Origin: Cupriavidus oxalaticus
GTDB taxonomy: Bacteria; Pseudomonadota; Gammaproteobacteria; Burkholderiales; Burkholderiaceae
DNA: 64,000 bases
Direction: 5' to 3'
NCBI RefSeq assembly: GCF_016894385.1
Contig: NZ_CP069811.1
Location: forward strand, 1,154,501-1,218,500
A program made the position numbers and the translations under genes. How positions within the stretch are numbered: the first letter of the stretch is position 1; every line of letters starts with the position of its first letter. Below are positions 36,967-45,884 of the stretch, in pieces. The notes below the pieces were generated by a model. The model was given only the letters and a program-made list of their open reading frames with translations, had not been told where the DNA came from and did no database searches.

Positions 36967-37317
36967 TTATTGCGCCGGGCCGCGCAGCAGGGGCGCGAGC
37001 GCGTCGGGGATCTCGACCTCGAAACGCAGTACGGCACTGGCCAGCGCTTTGCCGTAATTGTCCAACGCCAGGCTGCGCGAGACGCCGCCGCCGAGCGCGC
37101 CGTGCGCGACAAAGTTGAGCACCTGCAGCCCGTCGACGGCATAGCGTTCGACCTCGCCCCGGATCAGCCCGCCGTACAGCGCCTTGAAGGAAGCCGCGGT
37201 CAGTTGCTCGCGGAGGTAGGGATAGAAAGCCGCGTCATACGCGATCACGGCCGTGTTGGACGTGTCGCCCTTGTCGCCGGAGCGCGTATGCGCCAGCCGC
37301 CTTAGTGGAACGATCAT
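36967..37317 (-). CDS. AtuA-associated small protein
   Basis: 116 residues beginning MIVPLRRLAHTRSGDKGDTSN, the hallmark of the small partner encoded after, or fused to, AtuA. Many larger AtuA proteins carry this as a C-terminal domain, so the two chains here probably form one enzyme. Start at 37317; the gene follows AtuA with 11 bases between. The reaction is unknown. Confidence 0.85.
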   Translation of the reverse strand: MIVPLRRLAHTRSGDKGDTSNTAVIAYDAAFYPYLREQLTAASFKALYGGLIRGEVERYAVDGLQVLNFVAHGALGGGVSRSLALDNYGKALASAVLRFEVEIPDALAPLLRGPAQ

Positions 37318-37328
37318 GGTGGGCTGCC

Positions 37329-38702
37329 TCAGAGAAAGTGGATCTGCGAGCGGACCTGCGTGCGCGGCACCAGCGCAGACCACACGCCGATGATTTCGCG
37401 CGTGCGGTCCTGGTGCGGCACGCGCTTGCCGGTGGAGGCCAGGCCGCACACGGCCATGCTGTCGATCTCGCGGCCGACCTTGGCGGCTTCTTCGCGGGTG
37501 CGCGCGCGTGCGGCGACGCGCACCGCGATTTCGTTGGGCTCGGCCGTTGGCGCCAGCGACGCCAGGCCGTGGATCGCATTGACGCCGAGAAAATCGATAT
37601 GCAGCGCGTCGGCCTGCAGGCCAGCCATGGCAAAGCGGTGCTCCAGGATCGTGCGCGCCAGCTCGGCCTTGGCCAGGCAGCCGGGGCCGGCATAGAAGAA
37701 CATGTCCTCGCCGATAAAGCCCTCGGTACAGCCGAGCGAGATCTTCAACGTATCGGTGCGCGGGGCACCGGTGACGCCGCTGATGCGCACGCGGTCTGCA
37801 TCCTGCTGCTCGAGTTGCGCCGTCGTGAAGTCGACCACCACGTCGGGCGTGATGTAGCGGGCGGGATCGTGCACCTCGTAGAACATCTGCTCCTTGACGG
37901 TCTGCAGGTCGATGCGCCCGCCGGTGCCGGCGACCTTGCCGATCACCGCGCTGCCATCGGGCTCGACCTCGGCGATGGGGAAGGCCAGGTTCCAGGGCTC
38001 GGGCACGTCCTTGTAGCCCGGGTCGCCGAAATAGCCGCCGGTCACTTGCGCGCCGCATTCCAGCAGATGCCCGATGGCGCTGCCGCGCGCCAGCAGCGGC
38101 ACGTCCTGCGGATGGTCATAGCGCCAGCCAAAGGTGTGGATCATCGGCGCGAGGAACAGCGACGGGTCGGCCACCCGCCCGGTAACGACGACCTGGGCGC
38201 CTTGCTCCAGCGCCTTCACGATTGGCAGCGCCCCTTCGTACGGCTCGGCCGATACCAGCGTGTCGCGCAGCGTGCGCACATGGGCGCCGCTCTCCAGCAG
38301 GTGCAGGTCCTGGTCGCAGATGGTGCCGGTCAGGTCGGTGGTGGTGATGGCGGCGATCTTCACACCGGGCAGGCCCAGTTCCTGGCACAGCTGCGCAATG
38401 CGGCGCGCGGCACCGAGCGGATTGATCCAGCCCTGGTTGCTGATGATGCGCGTGCCGTTGGCGATGCAATGGGGCAGCACGGCGCGCATGCGTTCATCGA
38501 GGTAAGTATCGTAGCCGGCAAAGGCGGGGTCGCGCCTGCGCCGTACCTGCGCGGCGCAGACGGTGGCCTCTGCCATGGTCTCGAAGCACAGGTAGTCGAG
38601 GCGGCCTTCGCGCGCGCTGAGCGCCGCGGGTTCGACGCGGTCGCCCCACCAGCCGGAGCCGGAGCCGATGCGCAGTGTGGGTCGTGACGTGGACAGGTTC
38701 AT
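37329..38702 (-). CDS. AtuA-family protein (DUF1446)
   Basis: 457 residues. Family named after acyclic terpene utilisation in Pseudomonas, reaction undefined. Seen: RIGSGSGWWGDRVEPA near the start, GRLDYLCFETMAEAT, RIISNQGWINPLGAARRIAQL, VVTGRVADPSLFLAPMIHTFGW and SLGCTEGFIGEDMFFYAGPGC. In this window its partner is a Bug receptor, so the substrate may be an imported carboxylate rather than a terpene. ATG at 38702. Confidence 0.87.
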   Translation of the reverse strand: MNLSTSRPTLRIGSGSGWWGDRVEPAALSAREGRLDYLCFETMAEATVCAAQVRRRRDPAFAGYDTYLDERMRAVLPHCIANGTRIISNQGWINPLGAARRIAQLCQELGLPGVKIAAITTTDLTGTICDQDLHLLESGAHVRTLRDTLVSAEPYEGALPIVKALEQGAQVVVTGRVADPSLFLAPMIHTFGWRYDHPQDVPLLARGSAIGHLLECGAQVTGGYFGDPGYKDVPEPWNLAFPIAEVEPDGSAVIGKVAGTGGRIDLQTVKEQMFYEVHDPARYITPDVVVDFTTAQLEQQDADRVRISGVTGAPRTDTLKISLGCTEGFIGEDMFFYAGPGCLAKAELARTILEHRFAMAGLQADALHIDFLGVNAIHGLASLAPTAEPNEIAVRVAARARTREEAAKVGREIDSMAVCGLASTGKRVPHQDRTREIIGVWSALVPRTQVRSQIHFL

Positions 38703-38734
38703 GTGTGGACGCCCTGATGGAAATGAATGCGATG

Positions 38735-39748
38735 TCATTGCGGCTTGATCCCGGCCTCGCGGATTACGCGCGACCATTTGGCGGTGTCTTCGCGGATCAC
38801 GGCGGCAAACGCAGCGGGGCTGTCGCCGCCGGGCACGGCGCCGAGCTGCTCGATGCGCTGGCGCACTGCAGGCTCGGCCAGCACGCCGGCCACCGCCTGC
38901 TGCAGCTTGCCGACCACCGCAGCCGGCGTTCCGGCCGGCGCCAGCAGGCCGAACCACGAGTTGACGACATAACCGGGCAGCCCGGATTCCTGCACGGTTG
39001 GCACGTCCGGCAGGAGCGGCGAGCGCTGCGGGCCGGTCACGGCCAGTGCGCGCACCTTGCCCGCCTGGATCTGCGCCAGCGCCGAGGGCAGGTTGTCGTA
39101 CATGAGGTTGACCTGGCCGGCGAGCAGGTCCGTCATCGCTGGCGCGGCGCCCTTGTATGGAACATGCTGCATCTTGACCCTCGCCATGCTGTCCAACAGT
39201 TCGCCCGACAAGTGCGGTGAGCCGCCGGTGCTGGTCGACGCATAGTTCAGTTTCCCCGGCTGTTGCCGCGCCAGTGCAATCAGCTCGCCCACCGAACGCA
39301 CCGGCAGCGTGGCGTTGGTCAGCAGCACATTTGGCGAGTTGGCCACCAGCGTGACCGGTGCGAAGTCGCGCGCCGCATCGTAGGGCATGCGCGCATAGAG
39401 GGAGGCGTTGGTGACCTGGGTGCCGAGCGTGCCCATCAGGAGCGTGTAGCCATCAGGCGAGGCCCTGGCCACCGCTTCGGCGCCGATATTGCCGCCGGCG
39501 CCGGGACGGTTGTCGATCACCACGGTCTGGCCCAGCACTTGCCCGAGCCGCTGGCCGACCACGCGCGCAAGGATGTCGGTGGTCCCGCCAGGCGTGAACG
39601 GGACGACCAGGCGGATCGGGTGCGATGGCCAGCTTGCCTCCGCATCCGCGGACCGCGCGGCGTGCACCGGTGCGGCGGATAACAGGGAGTAGGCGGTGGC
39701 GAACGCGGTGGCGAACGCCGCCGGCCACCGGACGGTGGATGCTTGCAT
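38735..39748 (-). CDS. Bug/TctC-type periplasmic substrate-binding protein
   Basis: 337-residue solute receptor. Signal peptide up to about APVHA, then WPSHPIRLVVPFTPGGTTDILAR (Bug hallmark) and NRPGAGGNIGAEAVARASPDGYTLL. ATG at 39748 with AGGAGA in front; in-frame extension to 39841 rejected. First gene of the AtuA operon. It differs clearly from the other Bug protein at 2560. Confidence 0.92.
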   Translation of the reverse strand: MQASTVRWPAAFATAFATAYSLLSAAPVHAARSADAEASWPSHPIRLVVPFTPGGTTDILARVVGQRLGQVLGQTVVIDNRPGAGGNIGAEAVARASPDGYTLLMGTLGTQVTNASLYARMPYDAARDFAPVTLVANSPNVLLTNATLPVRSVGELIALARQQPGKLNYASTSTGGSPHLSGELLDSMARVKMQHVPYKGAAPAMTDLLAGQVNLMYDNLPSALAQIQAGKVRALAVTGPQRSPLLPDVPTVQESGLPGYVVNSWFGLLAPAGTPAAVVGKLQQAVAGVLAEPAVRQRIEQLGAVPGGDSPAAFAAVIREDTAKWSRVIREAGIKPQ

Positions 39749-39883
39749 GGCTGTCTCCTGCGGCGCCGTGGGCTCGGCGCAAATTTTGTTGGATGAAACT
39801 GTTGTGTGGAAGATGTTAGGCAAGCATGGAAATGCGGTCAAACAATGAAGAATTTATTTCATTGAATGAAAGTTGAAGCGAGG

Positions 39884-41248
39884 CTAGCGCGAAGTTGTCG
39901 TAGCGCCGGCCGCCCCGGCGCGCGGGCTTGTCTCATGCGGCACCAGCTCGGCTTCGTGCCGCCGCCCCAGCCACCATCCCAGCGCCGCCCATGCCAGCGC
40001 CAGGCCGGCACCGGCCAGCGCGACGGTGGCAGGGTGGCCGGAAATCGCGTCGATGGCGGTCTTGACCCATGCGCTGACCGCATCGCCGGCGCGATAGACC
40101 GCGGTGTCGATCACGTTCTTGGCCTTGTACTTGGTCTCGGGATCGACCACCGTGAACAGCATCTCGCGCCCGGGCCGCAGCAGCGCATATTCGCCCACGC
40201 GCCGCAGGATCATCACGCCGGCCAGCACGCCGAAGGTCGGCGCCAGTGCCAGCACGACGAAGCCCGCCGTGACCGCCAGCGGCACCGCGGTCAGCAGCAG
40301 CGTGACGCCGTAGCGCCGCGCCATGCGGCCGGTGAAGAACAGCTGGACCAGGATGGTCAGCGCCTGGACCGTGGCGTCGAGCGCGCTGAAGACCTGGGTT
40401 TGCCGGGTGCGCTCGGGGAAGACCTCGGCCACCAGCCGCGCCTGCTCGAAATAAAGAAAGGTGCTGGCCGTGGCCAGCAGGATCACGAACATCCCGATGC
40501 CGAGCAGGTAGCGCGAACGCAGCAACAACGCCAGCCCCGCCCACAGGCCGCCGCCGACCGGGTTGGCGGGATCGCTGGCGGCATTTGCGGGCACTTCATG
40601 GCCCGCGCCGGCGCGGCGGCGCCAGCCGAACAGCCAGCCCACGCCCGGCAGCGTCGCGGCGAGCAGCGCGGCGGACAGCAGCATCAGCCCGGTCAGCCCG
40701 ATCTGCGGCACCAGCCAGCCGCCCAGCACCGGCCCGGCCAGCCCGCCCGCGCTGGCGCCGGCGGCCAGCAGCGCGAACAGGCGCCGCGCCTGCTCGGGCC
40801 GGAACACGTCGGCCATCAGGCTCCATGCCACGGACACCACGAACAGGTTGAATACCGACAGCCACACGTAGAACACGCGCGCCAGCCAGACATTGTCGGG
40901 CCACGCGCGCGTGGCGAAGGCAAAGGCGAGCAGGTTGGCGATGAAGAACGCATAGACCCACGGCACGAAGCGCCGCCGCGGCAGCCGCGCGCACACCGCG
41001 CCGTACAGCGGGATCGCCGCCAGCATGACGACGAAGGTCGCGGTGAACAGCCATTGCAGGTTCTTCACGCCGCCGGCGATGCCCATGGTCTCGCGCACCG
41101 GGCGCAGCATGAAATAGCTGGCGAACAGGCAGAAGAAGAACAGGAAGCCGGCCACCACCGCGCCGGCCTCGCCGGGGCGGATGCCGAAGCCGCGCCGCAG
41201 CCGTGCCAGGCCGCCGCCGGCGGGCGTGTCGCGCTCGGGTTCGTCCAT
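39884..41248 (-). CDS. MFS-type transporter, substrate unknown
   Basis: 454 residues, about twelve membrane helices, with MLRPVRETMGIAGGVKNLQWLF near the start, found in a group often labelled NTP/NTP-exchange-like MFS. A large hydrophilic central loop lies around 205-225 (WRRRAGAGHEVPA). Its stop is 43 bases beyond the -35 side of the neighbouring Bug gene; its start is 15 bases from the end of the aldo/keto reductase, so both may share a transcript. ATP/ADP exchange is not supported in a free-living cell. Confidence 0.8.
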   Translation of the reverse strand: MDEPERDTPAGGGLARLRRGFGIRPGEAGAVVAGFLFFFCLFASYFMLRPVRETMGIAGGVKNLQWLFTATFVVMLAAIPLYGAVCARLPRRRFVPWVYAFFIANLLAFAFATRAWPDNVWLARVFYVWLSVFNLFVVSVAWSLMADVFRPEQARRLFALLAAGASAGGLAGPVLGGWLVPQIGLTGLMLLSAALLAATLPGVGWLFGWRRRAGAGHEVPANAASDPANPVGGGLWAGLALLLRSRYLLGIGMFVILLATASTFLYFEQARLVAEVFPERTRQTQVFSALDATVQALTILVQLFFTGRMARRYGVTLLLTAVPLAVTAGFVVLALAPTFGVLAGVMILRRVGEYALLRPGREMLFTVVDPETKYKAKNVIDTAVYRAGDAVSAWVKTAIDAISGHPATVALAGAGLALAWAALGWWLGRRHEAELVPHETSPRAGAAGATTTSR

Positions 41249-41263
41249 GCGGCCCGGCGCGCG

Positions 41264-42184
41264 TCAGGCCAGCAGCGCGGCGATGCGCTCGCGCTGGCCC
41301 GGATCGGGCATGCGCCCCAGCGCGGCGCCGAGGTTATCGGCCATGTTGCGCGGTTTGGAGGTGGCGGGAATGGCAGCGGTCACCGCCGGATGGCTGACGA
41401 TGAACTTCAGGAACAGCTGGCCCCACGAGCCGCAGTCGATGTCTCCGGCCCACGGCGGCAGCGGCCGGTCCTTGACCGCGCGGAACAGGCGGCCGTCCTG
41501 GAACGGGCGGTTGACCAGTACCGCCACGCCGCGCTCCTGGCACAGCGGCAGCAGCACGCGCCCGGCATTGCGCTCGGCCACCGAGTAGTTGACCTGGACG
41601 AAATCGACGCGCTCGTTGCGCACGATCCGCTCCAGCGCCTCGTGCGCGTCGTCGCGGTAATGGGTGATGCCCAGGTAGCGGATGCGGCCTTGTTCCTTCA
41701 ACTCCCGCAGGAAGCGCAGGTTGCCTTGCCAGTCGATCAGGTTGTGCACCTGCAGCAGGTCGACCTTGTCGACGCGCAGGTCTGCCAGCGAGCGCCCCCA
41801 CTGCGCCTGCGCCGGGGCGCCGGACTGGGCCGAGATCTTGGTCGCCAGGAACACGCGCTGCCGGGCGTTGGCCGCGCGCAGCAGGTCGCCGGTCACGGCC
41901 TCGGCGCTGCCATAGCTGGGCGCCGTGTCGATGACCGAGCCTTCGGTGCGCAACAGCATTGCCATGACTTCGGCCAGCGGCTTGCGCTCGGCGGCTTCGC
42001 TGCTGACGTTGAAGGTGTCGGCCGTGCCCATGCCCACAACGGGCAGGGCCTCGGTGGTGCCGGGGATGTTGCGGCGCATGGGGACGGCCACGGTGGCGGC
42101 GCCGGCGCGCAGTGGGGCGATGGCGGCGGCGGTGGCGGTCAGCCCGGCGGCCAGGGCCAGGAATGAGCGGCGGTCGATTGGCAT
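41264..42184 (-). CDS. Tat-exported aldo/keto reductase
   Basis: 306 residues. N-terminal DRRSFLALAAGLTATAAAIAP is a twin-arginine signal. The barrel follows: GTADTFNVSS, VIDTAPSYGSAEAVTGDLL (catalytic Asp/Tyr), LLQVHNLIDW (active His region) and ATSKPRNMADNLGAALG (cofactor 2'-phosphate region). ATG at 42184 places the Tat motif at residue 4; the frame starts at 42211. A periplasmic or exported NADPH enzyme is unusual; the Tat signal implies folding with cofactor first. Confidence 0.87.
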   Translation of the reverse strand: MPIDRRSFLALAAGLTATAAAIAPLRAGAATVAVPMRRNIPGTTEALPVVGMGTADTFNVSSEAAERKPLAEVMAMLLRTEGSVIDTAPSYGSAEAVTGDLLRAANARQRVFLATKISAQSGAPAQAQWGRSLADLRVDKVDLLQVHNLIDWQGNLRFLRELKEQGRIRYLGITHYRDDAHEALERIVRNERVDFVQVNYSVAERNAGRVLLPLCQERGVAVLVNRPFQDGRLFRAVKDRPLPPWAGDIDCGSWGQLFLKFIVSHPAVTAAIPATSKPRNMADNLGAALGRMPDPGQRERIAALLA

Positions 42185-42276
42185 GGAAGCGGTTCGAGGC
42201 GGGTCATACACTGGTTGACCTTAGGCGCTGGCCGGAGCCTTGTAAACCGTTGCTTCAGTGCGTTATCCCGCACGCC

Positions 42277-42325
42277 GCGCGGCGCGGGTACCGCCGCGCG
42301 CACCCTGCGGAGGACGGGGTGCGCG
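42277..42325. terminator. GC-rich hairpins after gntP
   Basis: GCGCGGCG (42277-42284) pairs with CGCCGCGC (42292-42299), and CGCGCACCC (42297-42305) with GGGTGCGCG (42317-42325). The two stems compete, and neither ends in a U-run. They lie just beyond the gntP stop on the minus strand and could mark its 3' end. Confidence 0.3.
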
Positions 42326-42341
42326 GTACGGCTTTCGCGCC

Positions 42342-43703
42342 TCAGATCACCGTGGCCAGCCCCAGCGTCAGCAGCAGCGCCACCACCGAGATGATGGTCT
42401 CGCACACCGACCAGGTCTTGAAGGTCTGGGCCACGGTCATGTTGAAGTACTCCTTGACCAGCCAGAAGCCGCCGTCGTTCACGTGCGACAGGATCAGCGA
42501 GCCGGCGCCGGTGGTCAGCACCAGCAGTTCGGGGCGGGTGCCCGGCACGCTGGCGGCGATCGGCGCGACGATGCCGGCGGCCGTCGTCATGGCGACCGTG
42601 GCCGAGCCGGTGGCGATGCGGATCATCACGGCGACCAGCCAGCCCAGCACCAGCACGGACACTTGCGCACTGGTGGCCACGTCGACGATGGCGGTGGAGA
42701 TGCCCGAGTCGCGCAGGATGCGGCCGAAGCCGCCGCCGGCGCCGACCACCAGCGTGATGATGGCGGTGGGCGCCACGCACTCGTTGGTGAACTTGAGGAT
42801 GGTGTCGCGATTGAAGCCGCGCGCCTTGCCGAAGGTGTAGAAGCTCACCAGCGCGGCGATCAGCAGCGCCATCACCGAGTTGCCGATCAGCTTGAGGAAG
42901 TCGTTGGCAAACGACTTGGGCGTGGTGAACAGGTCGGCCCAGCTGCCGATCAGCATCAGCACGACAGGCAGCAGGATGGTGAACACCGTGATGCCGAACC
43001 CCGGCAACTGGTGCGATTCCTTGACGCGCTCATCCTCTTCGGTGAACTGGTCAGCCAGCGGGTTGACGTCGGGCAGCTTGACGTAGCGGTCCATCAGCCT
43101 GGCAAACATCGGGCCGGCGATGGCCGCCGTGGGGATGCCCACGATCAGCGCATACATGATGGTCTTGCCGATGTCCGCGCCATACGCGGTCACCGCCAGC
43201 AGCGCGGCCGGATGCGGCGGGATCAGGCCATGCACTACGGACAGGCCGGCCACCATCGGGATGCCGACCACCACCATCGACGTGCCGGTGCGCTTGGCGA
43301 CGTTGAAGGCGATCGGCACCAGCAGCACGAAGCCGACCTCGAAGAACACCGGCAGGCCGACGATAAAGGCGATGGTCGCCATGGCCCAGTGCACGTTCTT
43401 CGCGCCGAAGAAATCGATCAGCGTGTTGGCGATACGTTCCGCACCGCCGGACTCGGCCATCATCTTGCCGAGCATGGTGCCCAGGCCCACCACCAGCGCG
43501 ATATGGCCGAGCGTGCCGCCGACACCGGCTTCGAATGACTTGACGATGTCGCCCATCGGCATGCCCACGGCAAAGCCGAGCAGCACCGAGACGACGACCA
43601 GGGTAATGAAAGGGTTGAGCTTGTAGCGCGCGATCAGCACCACCAGGGCGATCACGGCGATCAGCGCATACACCAAGAGCGTGGTTCCTGTGACGGGACC
43701 CAT
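42342..43703 (-). CDS. GntP-family permease (gluconate/D-serine/glucosaminate type)
   Basis: 453-residue inner-membrane symporter with about twelve helices. Seen: YKLNPFITLVVVSVLLGFAVGMPM, GGTLGHIALVVGLGTMLGKMMAESGGAERIA, GLPVFFEVGFVLLVPIAF and IPPHPAALLAV, all family hallmarks. GntP proteins import gluconate, and some (DsdX) D-serine. Next to D-amino-acid and KDG genes, a 2-amino-2-deoxy-sugar acid is a sensible substrate. ATG at 43703; the open frame to 43832 lies in repeat DNA. Confidence 0.92.
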   Translation of the reverse strand: MGPVTGTTLLVYALIAVIALVVLIARYKLNPFITLVVVSVLLGFAVGMPMGDIVKSFEAGVGGTLGHIALVVGLGTMLGKMMAESGGAERIANTLIDFFGAKNVHWAMATIAFIVGLPVFFEVGFVLLVPIAFNVAKRTGTSMVVVGIPMVAGLSVVHGLIPPHPAALLAVTAYGADIGKTIMYALIVGIPTAAIAGPMFARLMDRYVKLPDVNPLADQFTEEDERVKESHQLPGFGITVFTILLPVVLMLIGSWADLFTTPKSFANDFLKLIGNSVMALLIAALVSFYTFGKARGFNRDTILKFTNECVAPTAIITLVVGAGGGFGRILRDSGISTAIVDVATSAQVSVLVLGWLVAVMIRIATGSATVAMTTAAGIVAPIAASVPGTRPELLVLTTGAGSLILSHVNDGGFWLVKEYFNMTVAQTFKTWSVCETIISVVALLLTLGLATVI

Positions 43704-43766
43704 GTTGTCTCCTTGTGTGGAAGAAAGGGCCGCTTGTGTGCGGCAGATGTTCGTTGTTTGTTTTCT

Positions 43767-43887
43767 CCCCTCTCCCGCGCGCGGGAGAGGGGCAGGGGGT
43801 GAGGGCGGGAGTTTCAATGACCGGCAGCGCAAGATTGATACGCGCGGCCCTCACCCCCGGCCCCTCTCCCATTTCATGGGAGAGGGG
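43767..43887. repeat. Nested hairpin repeat, CCCCTCTCCC family, copy 2
   Basis: Three stacked inverted repeats: CCCCTCTCCCGCG/CGCGGGAGAGGGG (43767-43792), GGGGGTGAGGGC (43795-43806) with GCCCTCACCCCC (43847-43858), and CCCCTCTCCC-N7-GGGAGAGGGG (43861-43887). Together they can fold into a three-way structure. It lies between ridA and gntP inside one operon, and shares flanks with 28176-28205. Confidence 0.85.
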
Positions 43888-43912
43888 AGCACACCGTCAG
43901 CCGGCGATTGGC

Positions 43913-44305
43913 TCAGGCCGCCGGCTTCTTGTACGCGATGCAGTCCACTTCGACCTTGCAGTCCACCACCATGCTCGATTGCACGCAGGCGCGCGCCGGC
44001 GGGTTGGCGCCGAAGTATTCCTTGAAGATCTTGTTGAACGAGGCGAAGTCGCGCGCATCGTCCAGCCACACGCCGCAGCGGACCACGTGCTCGGGGCCGT
44101 AGCCGGCCTCGGCCAGGATCGCCAGCACGTTCTTGATGGCCTGGTGGGTCTGCGGCACGATGCCGCCGTCGATCAGCTCGCCGCCGACCATCGGCACCTG
44201 GCCGGAAACGTAGAGCCAGCCGTCGGCCGCCACGGCGCGGGCAAAGGGCATGTGCGCGCCGCCCTGGCCGGTGCCGCCTTCCACGCCGAATCGTTTGATG
44301 TCCAT
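43913..44305 (-). CDS. RidA-family enamine/imine deaminase
   Basis: 130 residues. RidA hydrolyses reactive enamines and imines such as 2-aminoacrylate to keto acids. The key arginine lies in PPARACVQSSM. Placed between the permease and the deacylase in a cluster with a PLP dehydratase that forms an enamine product, its role as detoxifier or accelerator of that step is a natural reading. ATG at 44305. Confidence 0.92.
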   Translation of the reverse strand: MDIKRFGVEGGTGQGGAHMPFARAVAADGWLYVSGQVPMVGGELIDGGIVPQTHQAIKNVLAILAEAGYGPEHVVRCGVWLDDARDFASFNKIFKEYFGANPPARACVQSSMVVDCKVEVDCIAYKKPAA

Positions 44306-44330
44306 GGGTACTCCTCAGAATAAGGTTTCA

Positions 44331-44406
44331 AATGCTCGTCGTCCCCGCGAAGGCGGGGACCCAGCGACTTTCAAAGACGCTGGATTCCCGCCTGCGCGGG
44401 AATGAC
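44331..44406. repeat. dRS3-like palindromic repeat, copy 2
   Basis: Arms 44338-44365 and 44379-44406 around the core CCAGCG/CGCTGG; the right arm has the perfect ATTCCC-N8-GGGAAT pattern. The left edge begins AATGC like the other copies; the right terminal repeat is missing. The repeat overlaps the 3' end of the deacylase gene, whose stop codon (44371-44373, minus strand) lies inside it. Confidence 0.85.
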
Positions 44407-45882
44407 GGTAGTGGATGGAGAGGTGTCGCCGTCCGCGCCGCGCGCCAGGAAGCGTCCGGCGCGGATCCCGGTCGACTGGCGCTGCTGCCATGACAGCTCG
44501 CCATTGACCCAGACCGCGGCAATGCCTTCGGCGGGCTGCATCGGGTCGGTGAAGCTGGCGGCGTCGCGGATGGTCGCGGCGTCGAACAGCACCAGGTCGG
44601 CCCAGTAGCCATCGCGCACGAAGCCGCGGCGATGCAGGCCGAAGCGCTCGGCTGACAGGCCGGTCATCTTGTTCACGGCAACGGTGAGCGGAAACAGCTC
44701 GCGGTCGCGCGCATAGTGGCCCAGCACGCGCGGGAACGCGCCCCACAGGCGCGGATGCGGCAGCGGGTCGTTGGGCAGGCCGTCCGAGCCGACTACCGTG
44801 GCGGGGTGGCTCAGGATGCGGTCGACGTCTGCATCTTCCATGCAGTGGTAGACGGCGCCGGCGGGCATCAGCCGGCGCGCGGCCTCGTGCAGGTCGACCT
44901 GCCATTCGGCGGCGATATCGGCCAGCAGCCGGCCGCCCATCTCGGGCGCGCCTTCGGACCACGTCACCATGATGTCGAAGTCGCTGGTGACCTGCTTCAG
45001 GTCCAGCGTCGACGAGCTGGCGGTATAGGGGTAGCAGTCGCAGCCGACCGGCTGCCAGCGCTGCGCGCCGTCGAGGGCGTCGAGCACCTCGGTGCTGCGG
45101 CCCCAGTTGTCCACGCCCGCGCACTTCAGGTGCGAGATCACCACCGGCACGCGCGCATGGCGGCCGATGCGGAAGGCTTCGTCCATCGCGTCGAGGATCT
45201 CGGCGAACTCGCTGCGCAGGTGCGTGGCGTAGAGCGCGCCGGCATGGGCCAGCGGCTCGGCCAGCGCCAGCACTTCCTCGGTCGGCGCGTGGAAGGCGTT
45301 GGCGTAGGCGAGTCCGGTGGACAGGCCCAGCGCGCCGTGCTGCAGCGATTCTTCCAGCTGCGCGCGCATGGCCGCGATTTCCGCGGGCGTGGCGGCGCGG
45401 TCGAGCCGGTCCATATGGTTGCTGCGCAGCGCGGTATGGCCCACCAGCGCGGCGACGTTGATCGCGGGCTGCGCGGCATCGACGGCGTCGACGTAGGCCT
45501 TGAAGCTGGGGTAGCGGAACGCGTCGGCATGGCCGAGCAGATTCATCGGGTCGGGCGGATCGCCCGACAGCGTCACCGGCGCGGCGCTGATGCCGCAGTT
45601 GCCGACGATCACGGTGGTCACGCCCTGCGACAGCTTGGGCGTCATCTCGGGCTGGCGCACCACGTTGGTATCGTCGTGCGTATGCACGTCGATAAAGCCC
45701 GGCGCCAGCACCAGGCCGTGGCCTTCGACCACGTGCGCGGCGGCATCGGGATCGATCGCGCCGCCTTCATCGATGCGGGCAATGCGGCCGTCGCGCAGCG
45801 CCACGTCGGCCAGGCGCGCGGCGGCGCCGGAGCCGTCGATCAGCGTGACGAAGCGGATCAGGGTATCGAACAGGTGTGGCAT
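44371..45882 (-). CDS. N-acyl-D-amino-acid deacylase (D-aminoacylase type)
   Basis: 503-residue amidohydrolase hydrolysing N-acyl-D-amino acids. Zinc-site HTH in APGFIDVHTHDDTN, the conserved Cys in VIVGNCGISAAP, GLAYANAFHAPTEEVLALAEPLAHAGALYATHLR, VVISHLKCAGVDNWG and a late metal Asp in VVGSDGLPNDPLPHPR. The final residues TTVIPAQAGIQRL are encoded by the dRS3-like repeat, so the native C-terminus was probably replaced by repeat insertion. Neighbouring KDG genes suggest that the substrate is N-acetyl-D-glucosaminate rather than an amino acid (inference). Confidence 0.9.
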   Translation of the reverse strand: MPHLFDTLIRFVTLIDGSGAAARLADVALRDGRIARIDEGGAIDPDAAAHVVEGHGLVLAPGFIDVHTHDDTNVVRQPEMTPKLSQGVTTVIVGNCGISAAPVTLSGDPPDPMNLLGHADAFRYPSFKAYVDAVDAAQPAINVAALVGHTALRSNHMDRLDRAATPAEIAAMRAQLEESLQHGALGLSTGLAYANAFHAPTEEVLALAEPLAHAGALYATHLRSEFAEILDAMDEAFRIGRHARVPVVISHLKCAGVDNWGRSTEVLDALDGAQRWQPVGCDCYPYTASSSTLDLKQVTSDFDIMVTWSEGAPEMGGRLLADIAAEWQVDLHEAARRLMPAGAVYHCMEDADVDRILSHPATVVGSDGLPNDPLPHPRLWGAFPRVLGHYARDRELFPLTVAVNKMTGLSAERFGLHRRGFVRDGYWADLVLFDAATIRDAASFTDPMQPAEGIAAVWVNGELSWQQRQSTGIRAGRFLARGADGDTSPSTTVIPAQAGIQRL

Positions 45883-45884
45883 GG

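Noticed and set aside
39866..42166. Long plus-strand open frame (766 codons)
   Set aside because: His/Gln/Arg/Gly-rich with no domain; it lies opposite the MFS and aldo/keto reductase genes.
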